DNA from: an archaeon
GTDB lineage: Archaea > Nanobdellota > Nanobdellia > Woesearchaeales > UBA9642
Reading direction: 5' to 3'
Length of the DNA stretch: 64,000 nt
Assembly: GCA_020057295.1 (NCBI GenBank)
Contig: JAGVGF010000003.1
Span: forward strand, 1 to 64,000
Positions within the stretch are counted from its first letter, which is position 1. Each line of letters opens with the position of its first letter. Shown piece after piece: positions 36,252 to 45,211 of this stretch. The position numbers and the translations under genes were made by a program. The notes beneath the pieces are model-generated. The model worked only from the letters and a program-made list of their open reading frames with translations. It had not been told where the DNA came from and searched no databases.

Positions 36252-36333
36252 TACCGAGGGAAATACGAATTTATTTATAAACTTTTGCGTCATAAATTGC
36301 TATATTTAAATAGAATTTTAGTTAATGTTGTGC

Positions 36334-36849
36334 TTAAGGAGTATTTTTTGCGGCTATAGTTTTAATTATGTTAAGTTTTTCTATAACATCATTATCACTG
36401 TTAATAAAATCCTCATATCGTTCATGTAATAATCCGAATAGTCTATCAAACCCTTTTTTTACACCTTCAGAATTATTTATTGCGCCAGCAGTAATCCATC
36501 CTGTTATTTCTTTCAAATTTTTGATGTAAGCATCTAAGTCATAAATCATATTTCCTAAATCTGTTAGCACTTGATTATACACCGTTTCTGCAGGTCCGCC
36601 GGCAAATTCACTCTTTCTACTGGCAAATGCTTCCAGTTCTCTTGTGCATATATCTCTAATAGGTACTAATTTTTTTGAACAACTTCTTAATTTTTCTACC
36701 TCGGCAAGTGCGTTCCCAGAATCTTGTATAACATCGTTCATGTTTTTATATTCGTTGTAGAACATTATTGCCTTCTGCTGTATAGTACGTACAACATCTT
36801 CTATTTTTGCATCCATATATCTTTGTTCTTCAATAAATTGATTTTCCAT
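36334..36849 (-). CDS. helical soluble protein, function unknown
   Basis: This 171-aa protein is mostly alpha-helical with possible coiled-coil segments (residues 5-60 and 95-115). No motif is recognised. It starts one base after the stop of the upstream membrane protein gene, so the two are co-transcribed and may interact. Confidence 0.55.
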   Translation of the reverse strand: MENQFIEEQRYMDAKIEDVVRTIQQKAIMFYNEYKNMNDVIQDSGNALAEVEKLRSCSKKLVPIRDICTRELEAFASRKSEFAGGPAETVYNQVLTDLGNMIYDLDAYIKNLKEITGWITAGAINNSEGVKKGFDRLFGLLHERYEDFINSDNDVIEKLNIIKTIAAKNTP

Positions 36850-36850
36850 T

Positions 36851-37486
36851 TTAATCTTTTCCTAAAAGATCTGCAGTACATGCTCCCACAACCGCGGCAA
36901 GCATCACTCCTGCAACCATCTTATATGATTCTTCAAAATTATGTCCGAACGAAGGATAGAATATGTATAACACTAATATAGACATTATTAGTGAACAAAC
37001 ATATAATACTAGTAATCTTAATGGCATAAACATTAATATTTTAGTATCTTTGACCTTTCTAAATCCTGTAGCGTAGATAAATAATAATCCTACTATAAAA
37101 GTCAAAGGAAATAACAATGTGGCTCTAGTTATAGTCATTTTTTCTGAAATTTCTACACCATAAATAAATGTGTAATGTATAGCAAGTCCGATGAATGCTC
37201 CTACTAAACCTTTAGTAAAATCTTTTAATGTTACTGTTGCTAAAGGATGCTCTCCTACTTCAGCTCTTATTTCTTCTTCTAATTTTTCTAATTTTTGTAT
37301 ATCGTTAGATTCGGTATTTAAGCTTCTCTTTATATCTTCAACACCTTTCTCTTCCTCTGCAAGAAGTTCTTCCTTTTTTTCTACAAGTTTTTCCTCTCGT
37401 AAAAGATTATTTTCTGCTTTTAGAATACTATCCAATTTATTATTAATAGATTGCTTCTTAGATTTTTTAACTTTCTTTTTGACCAT
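36851..37486 (-). CDS. DUF2391-like membrane protein with coiled-coil N-terminus
   Basis: The first 85 residues are Lys/Glu-rich and likely coiled coil. Four hydrophobic segments follow (about 88-108, 120-138, 150-170, 190-207), resembling DUF2391 putative integral membrane proteins (TVTLKDFTKGLVGAFIGLAI). The role is unknown. It forms an operon with the helical protein downstream and starts 25 bases after the glycosyltransferase stop. Confidence 0.6.
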   Translation of the reverse strand: MVKKKVKKSKKQSINNKLDSILKAENNLLREEKLVEKKEELLAEEEKGVEDIKRSLNTESNDIQKLEKLEEEIRAEVGEHPLATVTLKDFTKGLVGAFIGLAIHYTFIYGVEISEKMTITRATLLFPLTFIVGLLFIYATGFRKVKDTKILMFMPLRLLVLYVCSLIMSILVLYIFYPSFGHNFEESYKMVAGVMLAAVVGACTADLLGKD

Positions 37487-37511
37487 TGTTACTTACCATT
37501 ATTAAAGATTT

Positions 37512-38840
37512 TTAAATGTTCTGTTTATCTCTAAAATATTTTTCTATATGGTATATTCCTCTTCGCGGAGCATCTATAAATCCTTGGATTGCTGCATCTG
37601 CAAGTCTACCGTCTTGTAACCAATAATCGAGCCAATCTTTAACAAACACAGGATCCTCTTGGACAAATCCTGAACCAATATGCTCAAGCCATTCTTTATT
37701 ATAGGTCTCGTGTGCACCTATTGGTGGCGCAATAATTATTGGTAATCCCAAAGCAGTATAGAATGACATCTCGCTAGGCTTGGTCCATAATATATCTGTT
37801 ACTCTGAGTATTTTGTTTGTTTCAGAAAATATTGTTTTCTTATCAAATGCAAATATTATATTAATATTTTTTCCAATATATTCTTTTAAACCCATTTCTA
37901 TTAAGGATTTTTCGAAAAATATTTTTAATTCTAATTTTACACCAACAACAATGTTTATTATAATATTATTAGTTATAATTTTTTCTTGTAATGAAGATAC
38001 AATGCTTAATGCTATCTCGCGCTGGGCTCCCGCACCACCTATAGCATAAGTTATTGTTAATTTATGAGTCTTACATTTTGATAAACTTTTAATATCGAAT
38101 TTTTGAGATTTTTTTAATCCAAGTTTTTCGATTAATAATCCTTTATATTTCTCAAAAAATATTCCCGTAGGATCAAGATTTATTAGTCTTGGAAACATAT
38201 CTTTTTTTACTATTTCATCTTTTTCTCCAATATTCTCTTTAGGGAGAGGGAATCCTGTTTCTATTATCTTCTCATCTGATACTCCGTATTGTTTCAATCT
38301 TAAAACCACGTGTTTACATGGAGCAAAATATATTATTTTACTTTTTTTCGGATCATCCGCAACCCATATTCTATTAATATCTGTGTCAGTAACTACTGAA
38401 TAAACTTCTTTGCCGTTATAATCTAGTAGCAAGGAGGGAATGGGATGAGTGGTTATTACAGGGATATTTTCTCTAGATACATACTCTAACAAACTCTTAC
38501 CAAATCCTCTATCTATTATCGATTTCATTCTTAAAGTGCTAAAATTAGGTTTAGATTGATCTCTAAAAGGATAGAATGGAGAAATTTTTTGTAATCGATC
38601 ATATAAGTCAAATGTTACGCTGCCAACTACGGGAATATTTTTTAGTCTAGAAACATTTTCATAAAATAGTCTCGTACGTTCCCACAATCTCTTATCACTA
38701 TCAGATACGATTTTATCATTATTCGCTGTTAGAATACGCTCATAAGCAATATCTTTCAAAGGATATGCTGCACGTTGATGTCCATAACCCATATCAACAG
38801 AAATAATCCATGCCTTAATATCTTTATTTTTTTTAATCAA
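37512..38840 (-). CDS. glycosyltransferase, MurG/MGDG-synthase-like fold
   Basis: This 442-aa GT-B-type protein has an N-terminal block DMGYGHQRAAYPLKDI like the GGGH-type start of MGDG synthases. The C-terminal donor-binding segment TKPSEMSFYTALGLPIIIAP, then GAHE, is typical of GT28/MurG relatives. It probably transfers a sugar to a lipid or surface polymer; donor and acceptor are unknown. It heads the minus-strand run toward PAN. Confidence 0.75.
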   Translation of the reverse strand: MIKKNKDIKAWIISVDMGYGHQRAAYPLKDIAYERILTANNDKIVSDSDKRLWERTRLFYENVSRLKNIPVVGSVTFDLYDRLQKISPFYPFRDQSKPNFSTLRMKSIIDRGFGKSLLEYVSRENIPVITTHPIPSLLLDYNGKEVYSVVTDTDINRIWVADDPKKSKIIYFAPCKHVVLRLKQYGVSDEKIIETGFPLPKENIGEKDEIVKKDMFPRLINLDPTGIFFEKYKGLLIEKLGLKKSQKFDIKSLSKCKTHKLTITYAIGGAGAQREIALSIVSSLQEKIITNNIIINIVVGVKLELKIFFEKSLIEMGLKEYIGKNINIIFAFDKKTIFSETNKILRVTDILWTKPSEMSFYTALGLPIIIAPPIGAHETYNKEWLEHIGSGFVQEDPVFVKDWLDYWLQDGRLADAAIQGFIDAPRRGIYHIEKYFRDKQNI

Positions 38841-39028
38841 AATATCTTATCCTCTTTTTATGTATATCTCAGATACGGAGATTACTGTTTTAAATAATTA
38901 TCGGAATATTTCTTGTAAAATAATAAGAATGTAAAACTTACGCAAAATTTAAAAATACTAACTGAAGAGTAGTATTAAGGATGATGTTTTGTGTGTTTTA
39001 TAACTATCCGATTATATTTTGGTGTTAT

Positions 39029-39838
39029 ATGGTTAATGGTCTTGCAAAAATAATAAAAGATTATGAGGACGATGGTTTTATAGTTATTAAACTCTCTGAA
39101 GATGAAGTTTTAGACGGAGATAGATTAAGAATATATAATCATACAGTTTTTAATTATCCTGACAAAGAACTATTCTATGCTTGTCTTGCTACAGAGTATG
39201 CTAAACAAATTGCGAAAGAACGTAAGGGTAAAAAAGTTAATGCTGCCAAAGAAGTCGAATCTTTTGCTAAAGATAAAAAGTTTCCAGATGATCTTCACTT
39301 AACATATTCTCAACTTCCGTTAATTAGAGGTAATGTTCCATATTATGCTTTTATTAGCATGATATCAGAATATAAAATAGGATTAGAAGAGCGCATGAGT
39401 ATGCAGGGATTCAGCGAGATGTATAGAAACAATTTAGGATTAATTGCTGATGAAGTTCTTATGAATGCCTTCAAACACGGAAATAATGGCGGAATACGTA
39501 AAGAGATAGAAGTTAATGAAATATATATGCGAGGATTATCTAGACACGGATATGTAATTATAGTGCGAGATAGTGGCGCAAAAATGTTGACCAAAGAAAT
39601 AATTGAGGAACATAAAACAGCAATTGATTCCTCGACTGGAAAACCTAAAATGACAACATCTAAAAGAGGCTTTGTATTGATCGATGCGTTATCTGATAGA
39701 TCTTGGGTTCTCCCTGGCTTAGGTAATAATGTTGGTGTGCATTTATTTGAACCAATGCCAGAACATATTATGGGAAATCATTATGTTCAAAGAAAAAGGA
39801 GCAAAATTTATGTTCCTGAACATTTAGAATCACAGTAG
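39029..39838 (+). CDS. GHKL (RsbW-like) ATPase domain protein
   Basis: The core is a histidine-kinase-type ATPase fold like anti-sigma factor kinase RsbW. The N-box is LIADEVLMNAFKHGNNGG, the G1 box VIIVRDSGAKM, and the G2-like box SKRGFVLIDALSDR. No sensor or dimerisation domain is attached; about 100 N-terminal residues precede the fold. I chose the ATG at 39029 after GGTG; an ATG 16 codons upstream is possible. Sigma factors do not exist in archaea, so the partner must be something else. Confidence 0.7.
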   Translation: MVNGLAKIIKDYEDDGFIVIKLSEDEVLDGDRLRIYNHTVFNYPDKELFYACLATEYAKQIAKERKGKKVNAAKEVESFAKDKKFPDDLHLTYSQLPLIRGNVPYYAFISMISEYKIGLEERMSMQGFSEMYRNNLGLIADEVLMNAFKHGNNGGIRKEIEVNEIYMRGLSRHGYVIIVRDSGAKMLTKEIIEEHKTAIDSSTGKPKMTTSKRGFVLIDALSDRSWVLPGLGNNVGVHLFEPMPEHIMGNHYVQRKRSKIYVPEHLESQ

Positions 39839-39884
39839 ACATTCTCGGAAAAAGTTTTTAAACAAATAATATTTCTTATAATTT

Positions 39885-40745
39885 ATGGTCTCTGCTACTC
39901 AGCTTTCAAGTTATCTTTATTGTCCTAGAAAATTATTTCTTAGTAATGTGTTGTTAGTCGAGGAACCAATAAAAGCAGAACTTGTTTTAGGAACTATATG
40001 GCATCAAACTTACGAATCATTAAATAATTCTGAAGAGTCAATAGTCACCAGTATAGCTACGAGTAATTATCAAGAAATATTCGATATCTATCGTCATAAG
40101 TATTCTAAAATATTGCGTGATGTAATACTTAAAAATAAATCTAAATTGAAAGAATTTAATACTTCAATGATTGATGTGTTCAATAAATATTGGCCGAATT
40201 TCGAGGAGGAAGCAAAAGAACATGCATTAAATATTTCTAGTTTCATTTCTAAACATAAAATTTTCGGAAAAGAATTATGGAACGAGTTGACTCCTAAAAT
40301 TTTATCAGAACAATATTTCAAGTCGAAGAAATTAAATTTATCAGGAGTAATAGATGTGATTGAAATTCATGAAAATAAATTTCATGTTCCTATAGAATTA
40401 AAGACAGGAAAATTTCCCGAAAAAGGAATGTGGGACGGACATAGAATACAATTAGCTGCTTATATGTTACTTCTTGACGATGCAGGAAAGAATGTTAACG
40501 AAGCTGTTATGAAATACCGAGGAACTGATAAACGAATATTATCGATGAATTCTTTTTTAAAAGAAGAGGTTTTAGATTTAATAAATAAAACCAGCACTGT
40601 TCTGAACAGTCTTGAAGTTCCAAAATACGTCGATAATAAAAACAAATGCAAGAGTTGTCAATTCAAAGATACTTGTTACGACCAAGACGCAATAAAAAAA
40701 TTACTTGCTGATGCCACTAATCGTCTAAAAACTTCTAAAAAATAA
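39885..40745 (+). CDS. Cas4-like RecB-family nuclease with Fe-S cysteines
   Basis: PD-(D/E)XK motifs are GVIDVIE (D157), PIELKTGK (E171, K173) and the QLAAY helix (Q189, Y193). One cysteine near the start (C13 in YCPRKLF) and three at the end (C255, C258, C264) match the 4Fe-4S arrangement of Cas4. No CRISPR repeats or other cas genes are visible in the window, so it is a stand-alone nuclease, probably for repair. TATA box TTTTTAAAC about 27 bases upstream; probably leaderless. Confidence 0.82.
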   Translation: MVSATQLSSYLYCPRKLFLSNVLLVEEPIKAELVLGTIWHQTYESLNNSEESIVTSIATSNYQEIFDIYRHKYSKILRDVILKNKSKLKEFNTSMIDVFNKYWPNFEEEAKEHALNISSFISKHKIFGKELWNELTPKILSEQYFKSKKLNLSGVIDVIEIHENKFHVPIELKTGKFPEKGMWDGHRIQLAAYMLLLDDAGKNVNEAVMKYRGTDKRILSMNSFLKEEVLDLINKTSTVLNSLEVPKYVDNKNKCKSCQFKDTCYDQDAIKKLLADATNRLKTSKK

Positions 40746-40913
40746 TGATTTTAATGCCTTTTTATTAGAAAAAATTATTTTTTTTTGAATTTAAGCGATT
40801 TTTACTCATACTTTATCCTTTTAAATTAAACATTTTCTAATAGTAAAATTTATATATGACTAACCTCTTTATCTTCTTATATTGACGAAAGTTTATGCTT
40901 AAGGTGATGTATA

Positions 40914-41207
40914 ATGGCTGATATGATGAATAAATCGGAAGCGAAAATGACTGATGAGAAAAAATTCTCAAAACAATTAATCGGTAAAACTGTTATTTCT
41001 AAATCAGGAAAGAGATTTGGTGAAGTTGGAGATATAGTATTCGAAGCTAGAACAGGCGAATTAATACATATAGTATTGGTAAACCCTACTACTTATATCG
41101 AAAAATTAGAGTTAGAAAAGACTAAGGAAGGAAACATTCTAGTACCATTTTCAGCAGTAATTGCTGTCGGTGACTTCGTAGTTTTAGCAGAAGAAGATAT
41201 TATATAA
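40914..41207 (+). CDS. PRC-barrel domain protein (1)
   Basis: This 97-aa protein is almost entirely one PRC barrel: KQLIGKTVISKSGKRFGEVG, then FEARTGELIHIVLVNP and LVPFSAVIAVGDFVVLAEED. Stand-alone archaeal PRC-barrel proteins include cell-division factors such as CdpB of haloarchaea and RNA-processing partners; the role here is unknown. AAGGTGAT precedes the ATG. It lies between the Cas4-like nuclease and Hjc. Confidence 0.85.
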   Translation: MADMMNKSEAKMTDEKKFSKQLIGKTVISKSGKRFGEVGDIVFEARTGELIHIVLVNPTTYIEKLELEKTKEGNILVPFSAVIAVGDFVVLAEEDII

Positions 41208-41298
41208 AATCTTCTGATTTTTATTTTATTTTAACCAATTTTTTCAAATTTTTTGTTTCTTGATAAAAATTATAAACTAAAGATATTCTTATGCTTTT

Positions 41299-41694
41299 AT
41301 GCTAATGAATAAAAAAGCTAAAGGAAGTAATTCTGAGAGAGATTTGATTCATAAATTCAATAATAATGGATGGGTCGCAATACGTAGTGCAGGTTCTGGA
41401 AGTTCACAGTTTCCAAGTCCGGATATTCTTGCGGGAAATAATTTGCGAAGAGTAGCTATTGAATGCAAAGCTACAGCTGATACGAAGAAGTATTTGACGA
41501 AAAAAGAAGTCGATGAACTAGTTTTTTTTGCTAACAAATTCGGTGCAGAAGCTTGGATTGGAGTAAAATTCGACAGAATGGATTGGTTCTTTATCAATAT
41601 TGAAGATCTTGAAAAAACAGAGAAAAGTTATTTGATTGATATTCCTTCGGCAAAACGTAAAGGACTTTCATTCGAGCAATTAATTGAAAAATAA
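41299..41694 (+). CDS. hjc: Holliday junction resolvase Hjc
   Basis: This archaeal resolvase cleaves four-way junctions in recombination. Active-site residues: E13 (SERDLIHKF), D42 (FPSPDIL), E55 and K57 (AIECKAT). Also IRSAGSGSS, the loop typical of Hjc. Length 131 aa is normal. A TATA box ATTATAAAC at 41269-41277 places the transcript start at the ATG, so it is probably leaderless. Confidence 0.94.
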   Translation: MLMNKKAKGSNSERDLIHKFNNNGWVAIRSAGSGSSQFPSPDILAGNNLRRVAIECKATADTKKYLTKKEVDELVFFANKFGAEAWIGVKFDRMDWFFINIEDLEKTEKSYLIDIPSAKRKGLSFEQLIEK

Positions 41695-41761
41695 CACAAA
41701 ATATATAAATGTCTTATACGATATTCGTTTATAATCACGATTTTTAAAAGAGGTGCGTAAA

Positions 41762-41971
41762 ATGGCATTAGACACGGTAATTTTAGCAATAATTATAGGT
41801 ACATTAGCTGCAATAGTTTATAGTCTAAGGGTTCTTGTATTATTGGAGCGAAGAATAGCTCGTATGGACGAGAATATAGAGAAAATGACTCTACACTTGG
41901 CTAAAGAAGAACAGCAAGTATTGAATGAAGAATTTAAAATCGAAAAATCTCTTAAGAGAAGAAAGAGATAA
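41762..41971 (+). CDS. small membrane-anchored coiled-coil protein
   Basis: This 69-aa protein has one helix at the N-terminus (residues 5-27, VILAIIIGTLAAIVYSLRVL) followed by a charged coiled coil and a KRRKR end. The ATG at 41762 follows GAGGTG by 6 bases; the upstream GTG lies within that site. The function is unknown. It lies between hjc and a second RecB-like nuclease. Confidence 0.65.
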   Translation: MALDTVILAIIIGTLAAIVYSLRVLVLLERRIARMDENIEKMTLHLAKEEQQVLNEEFKIEKSLKRRKR

Positions 41972-42014
41972 ATATTCATAACCTTTTTATTTTCATATTT
42001 TTCCTTCTATTATT

Positions 42015-42644
42015 ATGATTATTCACAAATCTTTCAAGCACGGATGGTTCTATCATTATCGTATACATGATCCCAAAACTCAAAAGTTGTGTTGTAATGG
42101 ATTATCGTCTATTAATGAATATTTACATCATGTTATAGATCATTGTCCTAATGAATATTTCGAGAAAGGTCCTAGAAGTAGTCAATTGCGTATGAAATTT
42201 GATGTGGGTATGAAACAGATTGATGGGCACGAAGTTTCTGAATTAGCGCGTAAAGGTCTAGAATTCTCTAAATTTAATACCGCTCATACTAATGTTCAAA
42301 TGTTTATGTTACAGAACGATAATAAAACTATCAGTATAGAAGTTCCAATATGGCTTTTAGAGAGTGAAATACCTCATTATCATGATTTATTATCCTCTAA
42401 AGATGCGTTAACAGGACATATTGATGCATTACGTATTGAAGATGGTAATGTTTGGGTGTGGGATTATAAACCTAATGCTGCTAAAGAAAAATATGCTGCT
42501 ACACAGATACAATTTTATGCAATAATGCTTAGTCAAAGAACAGGCATCCCTATTGATAAATTTAGATGTGGTTATTTTGATGCAGACACAGCATTTGTAT
42601 TTAAACCATTAAAATGTGACGTCTTAAAATCGAAACTTATATAA
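42015..42644 (+). CDS. RecB-family PD-(D/E)XK nuclease without Fe-S cluster
   Basis: Motifs are LTGHIDALRI (D137), VWVWDYKPN (D150, K152) and TQIQFYAIML (Q166, Y168), the order of the PDDEXK_1/Cas4 superfamily. There is no C-terminal cysteine triplet, so it lacks the iron-sulfur cluster of its neighbour at 39.9 kb. The function is probably DNA repair; no partner helicase is visible here. A TATA-like CTTTTTATTTTC lies about 30 bases before the ATG. Confidence 0.72.
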   Translation: MIIHKSFKHGWFYHYRIHDPKTQKLCCNGLSSINEYLHHVIDHCPNEYFEKGPRSSQLRMKFDVGMKQIDGHEVSELARKGLEFSKFNTAHTNVQMFMLQNDNKTISIEVPIWLLESEIPHYHDLLSSKDALTGHIDALRIEDGNVWVWDYKPNAAKEKYAATQIQFYAIMLSQRTGIPIDKFRCGYFDADTAFVFKPLKCDVLKSKLI

Positions 42645-42702
42645 ATAACGTTATTATTTATGTAGTAGTTAAAACGATTTAATGCATAGCAGGTGATTTA
42701 AG

Positions 42703-42972
42703 ATGTTGAAGATGAAAAAAGTTTCTGAAACTTATGAGATGAGAGTTTTTACTGATACTGGCGACTATTTCGGTGACGTTGAAGAAGCAATCATACAGAA
42801 TACTAAGATTACAGGATGGAGAGTACGTGCGACAAAGAATTCATTCCTAAATAAAGTCTTAGGAAGTGCTAAAGGCGTAATTATTCCACACAACTTAGTA
42901 AAGAGTATTGGTGATATAATGATCATCAATAGACAAGCAATTCCAAACGCTCCAGAAGGAGACGCGGAATAA
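42703..42972 (+). CDS. PRC-barrel domain protein (2)
   Basis: This 89-aa PRC-barrel-like protein has MRVFTDTGDYFGDVEEAIIQ, then GVIIPHNLVKSIGDIMIINR. It differs from PRC protein (1) in sequence. GGTGATTTA precedes the ATG. As with PRC (1), a RecB-like nuclease is the gene just upstream. Confidence 0.75.
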   Translation: MLKMKKVSETYEMRVFTDTGDYFGDVEEAIIQNTKITGWRVRATKNSFLNKVLGSAKGVIIPHNLVKSIGDIMIINRQAIPNAPEGDAE

Positions 42973-43004
42973 ATTTTTATTTTTCTTCCTTATTTCTAAT
43001 AACA

Positions 43005-43310
43005 ATGGCTTCTATAAGAATTTCTGATGACGAAGAGTTAAAGATTGGTCAAGCTATAGATTTATTACAAGAACTATCTGTTTTAATAGAAGATAACTCA
43101 TTTGATAAAGCCAAAATATTATTTTCAGAAATAGATGGTTTATTAAAAGAATTAAACCCTTTGTTCAGTGTTAATCTGGATAAAAACTATTTGAATGCTT
43201 TCAAAGAATTTGTTCGAGATTTGGGCGAGAGCATAAATAATAAAATAAAATCCGAATCTAGACTCAATTGTGGTCTAGTAAAAGATGAATTATTAAAACT
43301 AGTCTCTTAA
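43005..43310 (+). CDS. small helical protein, function unknown
   Basis: This 101-aa protein is predicted all-helical, acidic in the middle and ends DELLKLVS. No motif is recognised. It starts 32 bases after PRC (2) and ends 2 bases before the GNAT gene, so it is probably co-transcribed with the GNAT gene. Confidence 0.5.
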   Translation: MASIRISDDEELKIGQAIDLLQELSVLIEDNSFDKAKILFSEIDGLLKELNPLFSVNLDKNYLNAFKEFVRDLGESINNKIKSESRLNCGLVKDELLKLVS

Positions 43311-43312
43311 TC

Positions 43313-43963
43313 ATGATTATAAGAAAATATCGAAAATCAGATAGATCTCAAGTCGAGCATATTCAATTTGAAACATATTTTTTAGGAAAATCTGGAAGTC
43401 TTATCGCCACTAATCCTAAAAGATTCCATAAAGAGATAAGATATTATCTAGAAAAAGAACAGGAAAGTTGTTTTGTCGCTGTTAATAATGGAAAAGTTAT
43501 AGGATATCTTTTAGGATGTTTAGATGATGAGAATCATGAAGAGTCTATAAACGCATTCTTATTAAAAAGTATATTTCTGTTTTTTCAATTACCTTTTATG
43601 AATAGGAAAGACAGAACATTTTGGTTTGGAACTATCAAAATGATATTTGGCGCAATTCTGGGGAAATCCGAAGAGAAAAATTTTATTCCGCCTAAAAATT
43701 CAGGTCACATCCATATAAATTTATTACCCGAAGCTAGAGGTAAAAGTACCGGAACAAAACTTTTAAAAGCATTCCTCGAGTATGCAAAATCCAAAAATGT
43801 TAAGTTAATTCATGCTGACTCATTTCAAACAAGAGTCAATCCTAACAAGAATTTTTGGATAAAGAACGGATTCAAAGAATACATCAAGGTCAAAACATCC
43901 ATGTGGAAAACGTATTATCCCAAAGAAGACATAAGGCTTGTTTGCTATGTGAAAAAATTATGA
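43313..43963 (+). CDS. GNAT-family acetyltransferase
   Basis: The GNAT core is visible: SCFVAVNNGKVIGYLLGCLD (beta strands), INLLPEARGKSTGTKLLKAF (acetyl-CoA loop in which R/Q-x-x-G-x-G/A is RGKSTG) and ADSFQTRVNPNKNFWIKNGF. A hydrophobic insert (FLLKSIFLFFQLPFM) lies between strands. The substrate is unknown. Translation is probably coupled to the upstream small helical gene. Confidence 0.85.
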   Translation: MIIRKYRKSDRSQVEHIQFETYFLGKSGSLIATNPKRFHKEIRYYLEKEQESCFVAVNNGKVIGYLLGCLDDENHEESINAFLLKSIFLFFQLPFMNRKDRTFWFGTIKMIFGAILGKSEEKNFIPPKNSGHIHINLLPEARGKSTGTKLLKAFLEYAKSKNVKLIHADSFQTRVNPNKNFWIKNGFKEYIKVKTSMWKTYYPKEDIRLVCYVKKL

Positions 43964-44006
43964 TTTTTTTCGTTAACTTTTTAATTATAGTATCTTAAAA
44001 TATATT

Positions 44007-44690
44007 ATGTCTTCAAGCCTGCCATGCAACATTCCGTACGTTTTAAGTTTAGTTTCTAAAAATGTCTTTGCAAAGTCAGATTTTAAGAAATTAAATATTA
44101 AGGATGTGATGGACGGAAAGCCACTTCCTCTCCCTAAATTTTCTATTCTTGATGTAGGTTTTGGATTTGGTAAATGGGGATTTCTTATACGAGACACATT
44201 TGATGTAATGATTGGTCAAAATTTCAAAAAAGCGGATTGGAAAATACAAATTACAGGAATAGAACCATTTAATAAATGTATAACCCCTATACAAAAAGAA
44301 GTTTATAACAAAATAATCAAGAAAGATGTTTTTGAGGTAATAGATAAACTTGGGAAATATGATTTAATCATGTTTGGCGACGTAATAGAACATTTCGAGA
44401 AGGATAAAGCGTACAAATTATTAGATAAATTATTACAGCATTCTAATAATATTATTATATCTACGCCGTTAGGATTTATGCCTCAAGGCGCATGGGCCGG
44501 AAATGAACGAGAGATACACAGGTCGGGATGGGTTCCAGAAGACTTCAAAAAATATCATGTTGTAGAATGTAAGATAATAGAAGATGATTTGTTCTCAGAT
44601 ATAATGAAAAAAGATATAATAAAAAGTATTCCTGATTTACCTAAGGATGCGATTAGTGCAAAATTGCTTGTGTTATGGATAAAGAAATAA
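44007..44690 (+). CDS. class I SAM-dependent methyltransferase
   Basis: The Rossmann methyltransferase has motif I ILDVGFGFGKWGFLIRD, then GIEPFNK, motif IV DLIMFGDVIEHF and NIIISTPLG. A HRSGWVPEDFKKY segment follows, as in small-molecule or surface-glycan methyltransferases. The substrate is unknown. A TATA-like CTTTTTAATTAT lies about 28 bases upstream; probably leaderless. It converges with the next gene with no gap. Confidence 0.8.
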   Translation: MSSSLPCNIPYVLSLVSKNVFAKSDFKKLNIKDVMDGKPLPLPKFSILDVGFGFGKWGFLIRDTFDVMIGQNFKKADWKIQITGIEPFNKCITPIQKEVYNKIIKKDVFEVIDKLGKYDLIMFGDVIEHFEKDKAYKLLDKLLQHSNNIIISTPLGFMPQGAWAGNEREIHRSGWVPEDFKKYHVVECKIIEDDLFSDIMKKDIIKSIPDLPKDAISAKLLVLWIKK

Positions 44691-45185
44691 TTAATTCTCT
44701 TCGCTTTCGTCTTCTTCTGAATTTGTGCCTTCCTCGAACATCGATGTCTTCTTTTTTCCTGCCTTTATTTCCGCAACCTTTCCATTTGCTGTATCAAACA
44801 TTGTTCGAAGACCAGATTCTATGCTTTCCGGATCCGCTATCATAGAATGTGTGTGAGGATTTATTACCCATTTATCGTTTATCTTTAAGTTTACGAATAC
44901 AAAACTTAGATTTTTTATTTCGGATAATTTTTTCCAGTTTTTTATTAAGAATTTAAAATTTAGTTCATCGTTCAGGCAAACTATAACTTTATACTCGTTA
45001 CCTTTTATTCTTTCAAACAGTTCATCTTTTAGTTGCTCTAGAATATGATGCGTTATTACTTTATCTTTGAATTGGAAGTCTATGTACTCTTTGCTAAGAT
45101 GCTCATCCCATTTTACTAATTTTCTGAACGTTAAATCTCTATTCTTTACGTAATTTATTGTCCAATCCTTTAATTCTTTATTCAT
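44691..45185 (-). CDS. protein of unknown function
   Basis: This 164-aa alpha/beta protein has a central stretch YKVIVCLNDELNFKFLIKNW then LSFVFVNLKINDKWVINPH, and a Glu-rich tail (EEGTNSEEDESEEN). No family is recognised. It is probably co-transcribed with the upstream membrane protein gene (26-base gap). Confidence 0.5.
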   Translation of the reverse strand: MNKELKDWTINYVKNRDLTFRKLVKWDEHLSKEYIDFQFKDKVITHHILEQLKDELFERIKGNEYKVIVCLNDELNFKFLIKNWKKLSEIKNLSFVFVNLKINDKWVINPHTHSMIADPESIESGLRTMFDTANGKVAEIKAGKKKTSMFEEGTNSEEDESEEN

Positions 45186-45211
45186 GTCTATATATCTTTT
45201 ATAACTTATTT

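Noticed and set aside
39885-40745. Cas4 as evidence for a CRISPR-Cas locus
   Set aside because: No repeat array and no other cas gene is visible; stand-alone Cas4-like nucleases are common in archaea.
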